Positions 41,156 through 52,670 of a DNA stretch of 64,000 nt are shown here, piece after piece (within the stretch, counting starts at the first letter, position 1; every line of letters starts with the position of its first letter). The DNA comes from Pictodentalium vernedei (Eukaryota > Mollusca > Scaphopoda > Dentaliida > Dentaliidae), in contig CM062296.1 in NCBI GenBank assembly GCA_031216915.1, positions 60,129,084 through 60,193,083 on the forward strand, read 5' to 3'. The position numbers were made by a program, and so were the translations under genes. The notes under the pieces are model-generated. The model was not told the DNA's origin. It ran no database searches and was given only the letters and a program-made list of their open reading frames with translations.

Positions 41156-41771
41156 ATGTAGCTGACAGCTTTCACATGTGAATGAGTGACAAGTAAGTCT
41201 TAAAAAGTTTTCATGTTTTATTCTTTTATAACTCGAAAAAACAGCATCTCGGCATATGGTATAGGCATTAGCACATTGTAGCACAGTCTGAATTTCACAA
41301 CAATGAAAACACAACATCAATAACAAAAAAAACAAGAATTTTTATCTGGTTACAAGTGGATGTACAGATGTATATAAATATGTTTGCTTATAAATCTCTT
41401 ACACGTGCTTCTTGTTGAGTTGTTTGATAAACAATGATGCATTCATTGATATATATTTTTGAACGAAAGTAGCGTGACAGAAAGAACACATATTAAAATT
41501 GCAATGAAAACATCCATATTGTTCAATCCACTTGTGTGATAAAAAGTGATGTATTCATTGAATTTCACATCAGTGAAGACACGACCGTTTATCAATCATC
41601 TCAACAAAAAATTAACTGTAAATGGCTTCGAAAACATAACACAAATATCTTATAAACACTTCTTATAGAGTTGTTTGAAAAACACTGATGCATTCATTGA
41701 CATTTACTTTAATGAAGACACCACTGTTTATCAATCAACTCGACAATATCTTTGAACAAGTAGCTTCAGAA

Positions 41772-43589
41772 GGGTTGGTCTCGCTATGCCGGTCGGCAGA
41801 AATTAATTAACACCACTGACGCAATGAAATCAAAGTATAGTTATTATCAAATATGTGTGTGTTTTTTTTAGCTTGATGAGAAGTTTTCATCGGCGTTGTG
41901 ATTGTATTGTGATTTTCGCATCAACAATTTTGAGATGTGTTTTTTGTATTTTTTGTCTTTTTTTAACATAATTTATTAAAAAAACACACACATCTTTGAT
42001 GAAAACCGTGTATTTTTAGCTTGATTAGAAGTTTTCAACGGTGTTGTGATTGTGTTGTGATTTTTGCATCGACAATTTGGAGATGTGTTTCTTTTATTTT
42101 TTTTGTTTTTTGTCTTTTTTTTGTACTCGCCGAACTTCAAGTGTATAAAGTGTATAAATATGCAGCATTATTTACTTACTCACATCCTAGCGTTTGGTGG
42201 CAACATATACAAGAAACCACCAAACGCTAGGCAAGGATTGAAACAAGCTTGTCTGGCTGGGAACGAGTGTACATTTGATATAAATAAACATTTGAATAAA
42301 GATTTAACAGCCCTTTTAAGGGCTTGAGGGTGTGTGTCAGTGATTTTTTTTTTTTTTTTTTTTTTTTTTTGGGGGGGGGGGGGGTTGGGGTGGGGTGGAG
42401 GAGGTCATTTGGGATTCCCGAAGGATAACCAGATACCTCAAAATCACATACGGCATCCTATCTCCCAGAAGGCTTGATGGATGACTCCCGGTTTCTTAAA
42501 ACTAAACTGTTGGAGCTTTCTCCACTTCTTTTTTGTAACCGCTATGGTCATATACCGGGGCCGCTACCAAACCGGCGTTGCTGTTTGGTTTTCTTTTCTC
42601 TTCTTCCCTTAAACTTGCCATCGCACAACATTACATTCTGGCTCGCCACCATGGTGGGACTCAAACCTCTACCATCGCCGAACTGGAACCGAACAGAGCT
42701 CGCTCTCTAATAGTTTTAAAGGCGTTGGGGGATTGAGTATTGACCATCTAACACTCCAGCTTAAACTGCCGGGTATTCTAACCGCGTGCATAACCCCCTC
42801 AGACTCCATTTTGGGCAATAGGAAAGCTAGGCCTGTGTGATCAAAGGAAAAAAAAATAAGGTTAACCGGGTCGCAAGGGATTTGTAAATCCCACATCGTC
42901 CCTGCGCGCCTTCGGCGCGCTAAAACCTTTCATTCATCATACTCACATCATTTAGCATGGCTAACGCTGAAGTGAATGTTAACTTTATTCCCAACAGACT
43001 TGGGGGCAGAAATCTAATATTCGAAGGGTTCAAATACAGAATAAAATCTAGAAACAACGATCGGATACATTGGACATGCTGCCAGACAGGATGTAGAGGG
43101 ACCATCAACACAATGAATGACATTTTCAGAATGATAGACTTCCTCAAAAAGAACAGTCATTCCAGGAATCAACAATAATTCAACTAAGTGCAGGAGGAAA
43201 ACTGGTACCCAGGAAAAAAAAAGTACAGAAAAATTGACAATTCTCTGGGACATTTTAAAAGAATATTTCAAGATGGTGAAATTGGACTACTCCAGTACCT
43301 GGACTCTATTTCGCACAGTACTGGATTTTAACTGAATATATAGTGTTGTGAATAATTATAAATTTTATTGTCTCAAAAGGTTCATTTTTTACAATATTAC
43401 ATTCAACTTTTCCTCTCAAAAAATAGTTATCAAATGTCATTTTACCGTGATTAAGTCCAGTCGCGTTAACCAACTTCATCATTAAATGAGTAAACGAATA
43501 AGAAACGGACTATAATCCTTCTCCCTTTGATGCACTTAATCTTCACACATTTTTACTAAACAATAGCAACCGGCATAGCGAGACGACCC
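41772..43589 (+). mobile_element. Nested MULE carrying a FLYWCH ORF
   Basis: Inverted ends GGGTTGGTCTCGCTATGCCG and GGGTCGTCTCGCTATGCCGG (reverse strand). The flanks GCTTCAGAA (41763-41771) and ACTTCAGAA (43590-43598) are a 9-bp target duplication with one mismatch. It contains two ~135-bp imperfect tandem units (about 41868-42140) and a promoter-like region 42795-42956 homologous, inverted, to 52215-52380 of the host MULE. No transposase core is present, so it would depend on another element. Confidence 0.75.
42957..43178 (+). CDS. FLYWCH-type zinc finger ORF in nested MULE
   Basis: A 73-residue ORF. FLYWCH hallmarks are visible: LGGRNLIFEGFKYR, then HWTCCQTGCRGTI with the W-x-C and C-x-G spacing, and a final histidine near KKNSHSRNQ. 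FLYWCH fingers bind DNA and occur at the N-terminus of some MULE transposases. Another 40 or so codons with YRKIDNSLGHFKRIF lie in the next frames up to 43331, so the gene may be frameshifted or spliced. The upstream sequence is shared with the FLYWCH exon at 52214. Confidence 0.6.
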   Translation: MANAEVNVNFIPNRLGGRNLIFEGFKYRIKSRNNDRIHWTCCQTGCRGTINTMNDIFRMIDFLKKNSHSRNQQ

Positions 43590-43851
43590 ACTTCAGAACA
43601 AATAAAACTATATAAATACTGTTTAGTCCTGATTAGGTTTAATCCCGTCAATTATAGTGATAAAAGCACATTAATCTATTTACACCTCATAATCATACCG
43701 ACACATCCCAAAAACTCTTCAATATTTACACTACCGTTATTTCGATCCACACACAAGTTCATCATTCGTTTATTGAAAAGCTTATTGTTACGTTTTACAG
43801 TTTCTTAGGTTTCTGACCAATTCCGTTTTGCCAAATTGTGGTAGTTACAAG

Positions 43852-44145
43852 CAGTGGCGGCGCCAGAAATTTTTTTGTGGGGGGGGGGGGGGGGGGCAAC
43901 TAGGGGGGCAGACTCCCATGAAGGGGGGCAAATACGTAAAGGATCATATCATAACTTTGTTATGAGGAAGTCCAAACTTGGACCCAAAGTCCGTAATGTA
44001 CTTTTTTGGTTTGGTACGTCCTGTGGACGTACCAAACCAAAAAATTATATTACGGACTTTGGGTCCAAGTTTCGACTAAATGTAATGGTAATTAGCGGTC
44101 CTCCTTTCAAAAAATCCTGGATCCGCGTCTGGTGGGTCTGTGCGT

Positions 44146-44176
<31 letters not shown>

Positions 44177-44573
44177 TGAGAGAGAGAGAGAGAGACTCAT
44201 AATGCCCGTCTGTCATAATGCGAAATCCATGAATTTTTTTAGACAAGGGATATGGATAGACATGCCTTTGTTGGCTCATAACCTAATTATAACTTATAAG
44301 TATCTGCATCCGAGTCTTTAAATCTCTACTGCCTGGATGTGTTCATCAGCTAGCCTGAGGCTTTGGGCAAAGTGTGTATGGGAAATTATTGGGAATAAAA
44401 AAAGAGAGGGGTGTGTGTGTGTGTGAGAGAGAGTGACTGAATGTGTTTGTGTGTGAGGGTGGATGGAAATGCATGCGAGATGGTTGGGGGGGGGGGGGGG
44501 GGCAAAGCCTTCGTTTTTTGGGGGGGGGAATGCCCCCCCCCCCCCCCCCCCCCCCCCCGTAGCACCGCCACTG
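43852..44573. mobile_element. hAT-type element inserted in the MULE transposase
   Basis: Ends CAGTGGCGGCGCC and CAGTGGCGGTGCTACGGGG (reverse strand). The left target copy GTTACAAG is at 43844-43851. Its right partner lies beyond the LINE at 50968-50975, because the LINE later inserted near this element's right end. The interior has a hairpin (44003-44062, TTTTTTGGTTTGGTACGT) and long G and C runs. Joining the MULE across the element keeps the transposase frame. Confidence 0.75.
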
Positions 44574-44579
44574 GTTACA
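44229..44579 (+). repeat. Left copy of ~345-bp duplication flanking the LINE
   Basis: Matches 50635-50973 except for homopolymer lengths. It covers the right half of the hAT element plus six bases of its target site. The LINE lies precisely between the two copies, so this is best read as a very long target duplication. Confidence 0.8.
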
Positions 44580-44845
44580 CTGGTGGTTCTCGATCCGCAA
44601 GTATACAGAAGAAGTCTCCTTGGTTACGAATCGAAATTAAGTATTTTTATTGTTTACTAATCATATATATTTCATTTTCAGGTTATTTTATTCAACTTTG
44701 TGGGGAGTTAGTTTAGTATAGTAACTGGGACAAAGTTAGGAGGTCTTAAATAAAACTGTGAGCGCTTAGTTGTCGAACGGTTCGTCGTGTTGCCTTTTGT
44801 CGCGTGTTTACAATTTTCCCTGTCCGATCGCGTAATTTTGTCTTC

Positions 44846-46289
44846 ATGATGGCGAGCAAGTCTGTTCAGACGGAGGTAAGTATGGAGGTAAATACGTGTA
44901 ATATCGCGGTCCAGGTCAACGGTGCCAACGGGGTAAGTATTGGTGTGCAGACAGAGGTCACTGGGGTCACTGGGGGGTCGGTCAGAGCCGGGTTGGTGGG
45001 GCCACCGATGGCGATATTGGGCTTGAAGTTTGTAAACAGTGTTCTATGATGTATGGGGACTGTCGCTCGATGGGATATGGAGAGGTATGTGCAAACTGTC
45101 AGGAAATCCTCCGCCTACTTGAGACAATTGTTAAGTTTGAGGGGGAGATTGCTGAGCTGAAGGGAAAACTTGGTAGGGCGGGGCTGTCTGGAGTTACGCC
45201 TGTGAAAGTGGCTTTCCGAGAAGGATGGAAGGTTGTCGGTGGTTCCAAGAGGAAACATGGGGGTAGAACCTTTGATGTGAATGAGGTAGGTGATGAGGTG
45301 GGGGCTGCTAGAAAAGTACGTAGGACAGATGAGGGGGCCCAGACCGGAGCAGTGCTGTAAAGCGTTTGGCATGGACTACCAAAAGTGGTAGGAAAGGGGG
45401 GCCAGAGAAGCAGGTAGATAGGGGTGTAAAGTCCAAAGGCAGTGGGGAGTGCAGCACCAGAAACAGATTTGATGTGCTCGATTCGGAAGAGACAGAGGAG
45501 GAGATGGAGGTAGTTGCAACAGATAGTAGCTTGGGGTCTAGGCCAGGAAAAAGGAGGAGGGATCAGGGGGAAGACCAGGGGAGTAGTCCAGGTAGTTCAG
45601 GGCCTGGAAAGAGACGGAGGGACAAGGATAGGAGTAATCCTAGGTCAAAGATACCGATACCGATATTGATTCCGAGTGGGGCTGTTGGAGAGGAAGAGGA
45701 CGCTGTAAACAATAGGAGACTAGAGGAGATAAAAAGGACGAGGGCCAAAAGTAAGTTGGTGGTTGCGGGAAGTAGCATAGTTCGGGGGATCGACAAGGTT
45801 GTCTGTGGTCCGGACAGTCAAAATAGAACAGTTCTGTGCTTTCCGGGGGCTAAAGTGGAGGACCTGAGGGATAGAGTGGACGGTATTGTAGCTGGGTCGG
45901 GGCCTGATCCGGTAGTGGTATTACATGTGGGGTCCAATAACATCAGGGAGAGGAAATCAGTTCGTTTGGTGGACACATACAAGGACCTAATTAGTAAGCT
46001 ACTTAGCAGGAATGCCCGGATCATCGTTTCAGGGGTGCTCCCCGTTATGGGTGGTGGGAATGAGAGGAACTCACGGATTATGGCACTAAACGAGGAGCTG
46101 GAAGAGCACTGCAAAGACTTGAGAGTACATTTCATTGACCACTGGGATTCATTCTGGGGACAAGGAGAGTTGTATGGGCGAGACGGATTGCATTTAAGTA
46201 GGATGGGTACAGACCTGCTGGGCCAAAAAATTCTACAGGTGGCTGGGCCTTTTTTGGAGAAAAGCGGGGTAGGGGACCACAGCCGATAA
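44846..46289 (+). pseudogene. LINE ORF1 with SGNH-hydrolase domain, frameshifted
   Basis: The N-terminal part starts MASKSVQTEV. After a frame change near 44990-45045 comes a cysteine-rich piece (CSMMYGDC..CANC) and a coiled-coil-like IVKFEGEIAELKGKL. A second frame change near 45360 leads to 45366-46289. That segment has the SGNH/GDSL blocks VVAGSSIVRG (Ser), VVLHVGSNNI (Asn) and DGLHLSRMG (Asp and His). Such esterase-like domains are known in ORF1 of CR1-group LINEs and are thought to aid RNA binding or membrane contact. Arg/Lys-rich stretches (GKRRRD) suggest nucleic-acid binding. Confidence 0.75.
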
Positions 46290-46333
46290 CCCAGAGGGGC
46301 ACAAATGCTGGGAACATAGGAAGAACAACAAAC

Positions 46334-48244
46334 ATGCACAATACAGGGACATACCAGGGTTATAATAATGTGCCAGTGATGACAAAAAAACAAAGATTCA
46401 TTAAGTTTGGGTACTGCAACATCCAGGGTCTGCACAAGAAAGTAAGCGAAATATCAACAATGATGGACGAAGGAGACTTCGATATAATGGGTCTAAGTGA
46501 GACGTGGATACGACGGGATGAGCGGGTTGATCAGATAAAGGGTTGCGTGTGGATAGGAGCTGGGCGAACTGAGGGTCAGAAACGGGGTGGGGGTGTTGGC
46601 ATCTACGCTAAAGAGGAATTACAGCCCTCATTGATTACAGATCTCACAGAAGCAAGGACTCAGATTCCAGTATCCAACGAAATAGTATGGGCAAAAATCA
46701 AGTTAGGAAGCAGGAGTGTTGCCGTTGGTGTTGTATACTTAGCAGTGGAGGGAAGTAAGCCCGAGTGGAATGATTCAATATATACAACTCTTAGATCGAA
46801 TATCACAGAGCTTGGTAGCAGAGGGTTCAGTATTGTCCTAATGGGGGACTTCAATGGGCACATCGGGGATAAGGAGGAGGGCATACAGGGAGGTGATAGG
46901 AAAATTAACACGAATGGGAGGAAGATGTTGGACCTATCAAAAGAGCTTGGTTTAAAGATCCTGAACAGGGATGCGAAATGTAAGGGTAAATGGACCTGGG
47001 AGAGGAACGATAAGAAAACAATAATTGATTATATACTCACTGACATTGGCGTATGGAGGGAGGTTATAGATGTAGAAATAGATGACGAGGGAAAAAATGA
47101 CTTGGGTAGTGATCACAACCTGATAACAGTTAAGATTATGGGCAAAAAGACGAATAGAGATAGAAATACCTTCAAGAAAGTTTGGGGACTAAAACAAGGA
47201 GCCGACTGGAAGCAGTTTCGGGAAAAACTAAAACCAAATCTTGATTGTATACCTAGGGATGCAAATGTCCAGAGTATTTCAGATGGCATAGTAAATAGCC
47301 TAACAGAGGCAGGGAAGGAGTGTATAGGAAGGGTGAGGGTCCCAACGAGAGAGCTTGGATACAGGGTTAACGAGGGACTGAAAAAGGCTATAAAAGAAAG
47401 GAAGGTAAAATGCGCTGCTTACAGAAGAAGTAGGAAGCTTAAAGGGGTGGATAACAATGACACGAGACTTATGAAAGGAGAATATGAACTGGCACGGAAA
47501 AAGGTGAATGAGATAAAGAATAATAATAGGAAGGAGCGCAATTGCAGTCTTGCCAGAACAATAAAGAAAACGGGGGGTTCGAGCTCAAACGTATTTTGGA
47601 ACTGGGTAAATAAACGGGGGAAAAGTAGTGTACAGAGTATCAAAGTGGATGGGGAAAGTACAGAAGATAAAGGCCGTATCGCTTCAGAGTTAGTCAAGCA
47701 CTGGGAAAAGATAAACGATAGGCGATGGGGCAGTGGGTCCCCACCAAAAAGAAATACACTGGTGGAGGAGAACCTATCCAATCGTGTTTGTAGCGAAATA
47801 ACGGCAGAAGAAGTGCGGAACGTGGTCTCGAAATTAAAAAATGGTAAAGCGGGAGGGACTGATGAAATTCCGAACGAATTCCTCAAAAATGGAGGGGAGG
47901 CACTTATTGAAGTCCTGACAAACCTTTTCAACCTGGCTCTGCGAAAGCAAGAGGTCCCCAGAGAGTGGAGGGAAAGTAAGGTGTCGTTCATACACAAAAA
48001 GGGGGATAAGGAAGTTCTAGATAACTATAGGGGGATATCAGTTAGTAGTAACATCGGAAAAGTATTCTGTAAGGTCATATACGGTAGACTAGAGGAAGTT
48101 ATTGAAGAGAAAGGTTTTTTAGGAGAAATTCAAAATGGTTTCAGGAAAGGACGAAGAGTCACTGATCACCTATTTACACTCACCCAACTGATAGAATCAA
48201 CAAAGGCTGAAAAGAAAAAGATGTTTCTGGCATTTCTAGATGTA
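46334..48244 (+). pseudogene. LINE ORF2, endonuclease and N-terminal reverse transcriptase
   Basis: Open for 637 codons. The APE-type endonuclease has YCNIQGLHKK, LSETWI, LMGDFNGHIG and GSDHNLI (residues about 30-270). The reverse transcriptase begins near residue 500 with VSFIHKKGDKEVLDNYRGIS and NGFRKGRRVTDHLF. It stops at FLAFLDV, the start of motif A with the first catalytic Asp, where the sequence switches to the inverted 3' block. The missing remainder is at 49852-48305. Confidence 0.85.
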
Positions 48245-49852
48245 TAATAATAATAACTCTTTGGCCAGCCGCTGATTCGTCGCGGTCCTCATAAGAGAAG
48301 GCCATCATTCCCCCTGCGCCCCACCCCCTCTTCCCCTCCTCTCCTCCCAGCATTCAGATATAAACTGCTTAATAGTGTCCCTCACTTCCTCTTTTTCAAT
48401 TTCTTCAATAAGCATTCCTACCCTCTCCCTCGTGTCCCCCTTCAGCCATCTATCCTTTGTTTCTTCACCCCACTTCTGCATTATTCTTCCAGTAAATTTT
48501 ATTCTATGAGGTATATACTGTGGGCATTCCAAGAGAAAATGTTCCAGGGTCTCCACTACTCCAGAGTGGCACATTTGGCATCCCTTTTCCCCATCTCTCC
48601 CAATTTTTCCCCGAAGCTCCAGTGATCTTGATCTCAGTTTGAACAGCAGTGACCCTCCAAAGGTGCCATCTAGGTACTTCTCAAAAGCTGGCTTTTCTTT
48701 ATATTGTAACCCCTGCAGTGATCTTTTCACGCTAACCCCTGCTCGCCAGTTTCGATTGCAGTCTTCCATGACTCTCTCTTTGACAAACCTTTTGCCTTCT
48801 TTCATTCCTACTTCTATGTTTGTGACCTCTATAGAGTAATTGTCCATTAGTTCCCTCACATGTTTTGACCACCCCGTTTCTATATTAGAATTCCAAATGG
48901 TATCGAGCATCAATTTACACCACCGGTTGTCAGGCAGGTTTCTCAAGTAGTTAAAGTAACACAGTTTTCCCAAATCTACCCTGTCCTTGATTTTCATCCA
49001 CCCAAGCTCCCCCCTTACTGCTTCCAAAGCTGCAGCATTACTCGACCCTGTTATCCATCTGCCGGCATCATTCTGAGTACTTTCCAACTTCTTAATAACG
49101 GTTTGGTTTAATGGAATCACGTCCGTGCCATACGTTATACTTGGTAAACCCACCCTCTCCCACAGTGTTTTCCCCACAAAGACCTTATTGAAACTATTTT
49201 TCCCTAAAAGTTTTAGTTGGTTCAGAATTCTTTTCCCCTTCAGAATCAGTTTGGCTGAGTAATTTCTGTACACCCCTCTTCCCGTTATATTTATGCTTAC
49301 CCCTAGATACTCATACTCTCCCGTTTCTCCTACAGTGATTTGTTTGCTTTCCCCTTCGGGGATTGAGAACTCCCCCACTCTCCATCTCTTCGTCATATCT
49401 ACCTTGCGTCCAACGGGTATTACCTTGCTTTTATTTTCATTTAGTTCGAGCCGCCAAGTGTTCCCATATCTACCAACAATTTCCAGCAGTTTCTCTAGCC
49501 CCTGTTCAGTTCTAGACATTAACACCATGTCGTCCGCAAAAAATAAGCCTGGTATCTTTATGTCTCCAACATTTACCCCCTCCGCACTCTGAATTAGTTC
49601 GTCCCCTAAATCTTTAACATACAATGCAAACAAAATCGGTGAAAAGATACACCCCTGCTTGAGGCCTATATCCATAGGGACTCGTTTTGTAGTGATACTC
49701 CCTAGACTGAGTTGGCTTTGCACATCTGTATACAGTGCTTTCATGATTCCCACAAAGTCACCCCCCAGTCCGATGCCCTCGAGCTTTCGCCACATACCTT
49801 CCCTCCACACTCGGTCGTACGCTTTTTTCACATCTAGAAATGCCAGAAACAC
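48245..49852 (-). mobile_element. LINE 3' block, inverted
   Basis: Runs from FLAFLDV (49852) to the 3' tail (48245, ATAATAATAATAACTC on the plus strand). It complements the 5' block exactly. Confidence 0.85.
48305..49852 (-). pseudogene. LINE ORF2, reverse transcriptase core and C-terminus
   Basis: 515 open codons: motif A FLAFLDVKKAYDRVW, motif B LKQGCIFSPILFALYVKD, motif C FADDMVLMS, then the thumb region, the zinc-knuckle-like CQMCHSGVVETLEHFLLECP and the C-terminus. It has no start of its own because the 5' half of the gene lies in the other orientation at 46334-48244. Confidence 0.87.
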
Positions 49853-49856
49853 CTTA

Positions 49857-50634
49857 AGTAAGGGGGGAGCTTGGGTGGATGAAAATCAAGGACAGGGTAG
49901 ATTTGGGAAAACTGTGTTACTTTAACTACTTGAGAAACCTGCCTGACAACCGGTGGTGCAAATTGATGCTCGATACCATTTGGAATTCTAATATAGAAAC
50001 GGGGTGGTCAAAACATGTGAGGGAACTAATGGACAATTACTCTATAGAGGTCACAAACATAGAAGTAGGAATGAAAGAAGGCAAAAGGTTTGTCAAAGAG
50101 AGAGTCATGGAAGATTGCAATCGAAACTGGCGAGCAGGGGTTAGCGTGAAAAGATCACTGCAGGGGTTACAATATAAAGAAAAGCCAGCTTTTGAGAAGT
50201 ACCTAGATGGCACCTTTGGAGGGTCACTGCTGTTCAAACTGAGATCAAGATCACTGGAGCTTCGGGGAAAAATTGGGAGAGATGGGGAAAAGGGATGCCA
50301 AATGTGCCACTCTGGAGTAGTGGAGACCCTGGAACATTTTCTATTGGAATGCCCACAGTATATACCTCATAGAATAAAATTTACTGGAAGAATAATGCAG
50401 AAGTGGGGTGAAGAAACAAAGGATAGATGGCTGAATGGGGACACGAGGGAGAGGGTAGGAATGCTTATTGAAGAAATTGAAAAAGAGGAAGTTGAGGGAC
50501 ACTATTAAGCAGTTTATATCTGAATGCTGGGAGGAGAGGAGGGGAAGAGGGGGTGGGGTGCAGGGGGAATGATGGCCTTCTCTTATGAGGACCGCGACAA
50601 ATCAGCGGCTGGCCAAAGAGTTATTATTATTATT
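49857..50634 (+). mobile_element. LINE 3' fragment, plus orientation
   Basis: Starts at TAAGGGGGGAGCTTGGGTGG and includes the end of ORF2 and the 3' UTR/tail. The coding part (49879 on, MKIKDRVDLGKLCYF) shifts frame near 50490 by one extra T (GAAGTTGAGGG). It forms a ~770-bp inverted repeat with 48245-49015. Confidence 0.85.
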
Positions 50635-50973
50635 ATGAATTTTTTTAGACAAGGGATATGGATAGACATGCCTTTGTTGGCTCATAACCTAATTATAACT
50701 TATAAGTATCTGCATCCGAGTCTTTAAATCTCTACTGCCTGGATGTGTTCATCAGCTAGCCTGAGGCTTTGGGCAAAGTGTGTATGGGAAATTATTGGGA
50801 ATAAAAAAAGAGAGGGGTGTGTGTGTGTGTGAGAGAGAGTGACTGAATGTGTTTGTGTGTGAGGGTGGATGGAAATGCATGCGAGATGGTTGGGGGGGGG
50901 GGCAAAGCCTTCGTTTTTTGGGGGGGGGGAATCCCCCCCCCCCCCCCCCCCCGTAGCACCGCCACTGGTTACA
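50635..50973 (+). repeat. Right copy of ~345-bp duplication flanking the LINE
   Basis: Begins directly after the LINE tail (TTATTATTATTATG) and ends at CACTGGTTACA, then runs into the MULE transposase. Confidence 0.8.
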
Positions 50974-52214
50974 AGAGCATTGTCTTGCTGAAACCCTTCT
51001 ATAAGAGTCCAAATACTTGGATGTTTGTGTCCGATGAGTTCATTAAACGAATTGTTCCAACCCTCACAAATGTTATTTGTACGGTCTCCTTGTAAGGTAA
51101 CACAGTGTACGTTCCACATTTCAGGAGAAAATAGTGGTTTTTGTCTGCCGAAACGAATTGTCGGCAGATGGCCATCAGACACTGGTTGAATTGCCCTGAA
51201 CCTGCCGGTCACATAAGTTGCATCAAAATAAGAAACATAATCCTCCAAACCACTTGGTGTATTTTGTCTTATATGTTCCATTGCCACTGGTATGTCATCA
51301 AGAGGAAGGAAAGCTAATGCATCAACTTTTGCACAAAATTGTCTAACCTCAGCATTAGATTTGTATTCGAAAACAAGCCCTAAATCCTGAAGCTTCCTCC
51401 AAGTGCTCTGAGTTAAATGATAATAACAACCTTGTGTGGTGACATGTTCACCAAAAACCCGCTTGATAGCATTTATGGATGACATTTCAAAATCAGTCAC
51501 AATTACTTTTGGATCTGGATCGAAGCCAAGGTTGTTGCACTGGGAATGAACTGCGTCAAACATTTCCTCGTACAACATTTGTGACTTTCCCGGTAACAAC
51601 GCATAAACGCACGAAACCGCTGTGTCTGCTAATGACACACGTATTACATACAATTGTCTATATAGTTTTGGTGCAACTGAAAATGTCCCATCCATGTGCC
51701 ACTGATCAGATCTTGCTAAGAGACGTAAACAGATCTCCGATGCAAAAACTAAAATTCTGTTAGCATTGTCAGGACCACTGTCATAGATGAGAAATTTCAT
51801 TCAGTACTATCTCTTGCAAAGTTCTAGGTTCTGAAGGCCGTGTGCCCTGCTTTATGCGTCTAATTTGTCGTCGGATGCTCTCAGGTTTTCCTAGCATTGC
51901 GCGCACACTTCCATTAGAGTTTATGATGGCCTCAGCCAGTACCTGGTTAGTTTTAACTTTTTTTGTTCTTAGCGTCAGCTTTGATATGAGATCTCATTTT
52001 TTGCGACTTCTTCTGAGAAAGGTTCATGAGTGTGTTCTTTTGACCCTAAAACCGTCGACATTTCAGAGTTTGTAGTTAAGGCACCATTACACGATAGTGC
52101 TCCTCGCTTTGTGCATTCCCACCGTATTGTATACTTATTCTTTGTTTTCTTTGTGTACATAAATCCTTCGTGGCAATTTTTTAAACCGCCTCGGCTGGTT
52201 TCAATAAACTCCAT

Positions 52215-52380
52215 ACTTGACAAACTGATGAAGAAACTGATGAATGAAAGGTTTTAGAACGCCGAAGGCGCGCAGGGACGATGTGGGATTTACAAATCCC
52301 TTGCGACCCGGTTAACCTTATTTTATTTCACTTGGATCACACAGGCCCAGCTTTCCTATTGCCTCAAATGGGGTCTGATG
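52215..52380 (-). promoter_or_regulatory. Putative promoter/5' region of MULE gene
   Basis: Conserved with 42795-42956 upstream of the other FLYWCH ORF (inverted order). It includes a CGCGCCTTCGGCGCG-type hairpin and the palindrome GGGATTTGTAAATCCC. Conservation upstream of two FLYWCH starts suggests promoter or transposase-binding function; this is inference. Confidence 0.4.
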
Positions 52381-52670
52381 AAGAAACTCATAAACTTTGC
52401 CTCAATATATACTTTGTATTACAAACAAACTAGCCGGTCGAAAAATCGCTAACAATGTCGGCATAGGGCAAAACGAGCAATTCCAATTACAGCCTGCCTT
52501 GCATTACAATCACACTAGCCCACGCCAATCGAACATTGGCAACAATGTCGGCAAAGAGCAAAGCGAACAATTCAAACAATATTACCCATGTCGGCTTAAT
52601 AAAAAGGGGATGATACACAACAAATCAATAGGACAATTTCAAACAAACGGACCCACAAAAAATGGTGAAA

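Larger units (their letters stand above)
44580..50634 (+). mobile_element. Rearranged LINE (Jockey/CR1-group non-LTR retrotransposon)
   Basis: Three blocks: the 5' part in plus orientation (44580-48244, 5' UTR, ORF1, ORF2 up to the reverse transcriptase motif A), the complementary 3' part in minus orientation (48245-49852, tail first), and a second 3' fragment in plus orientation (49857-50634, ending in the TTATTATTATTA tail). Blocks 1 and 2 overlap by about 22 bp (TGTTTCTGGCATTTCTAGAT) and together make one whole element. Family placement rests on the SGNH-containing ORF1, the endonuclease and the reverse transcriptase. Confidence 0.85.
43795..52214 (-). pseudogene. MULE copy 2 transposase with FLYWCH finger, interrupted
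   Basis: The minus-strand gene starts at MEFIETSRGG (52214) with a FLYWCH finger: GFMYTKK, IRWECTK, CNGALTT and HTHEPF. After frame changes near 51975 and 51795 comes the MULE core: MDGTFSVAP (D), VIVTDFEMS (D), GCYYHLTQS and NNICEGWNNSF (E). The frame runs to DNALV at about 50976, where the hAT element and LINE intervene. It continues at 43843-43795 (TTTIWQNGIGQKPKKL, stop), which aligns with VTGVLLQLERGIRPKK of copy 1. Copy 1 and 2 cores are clearly homologous but diverged. Inactive. Confidence 0.82.

Noticed and set aside
44346-44716. Gly/Pro-rich open frames
   Set aside because: They are translations of G and C homopolymers at the end of the hAT element.
44580-50634. Simple twin-priming product
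   Set aside because: Block order and tail position do not match the inverted-5'-then-3' layout that twin priming gives.
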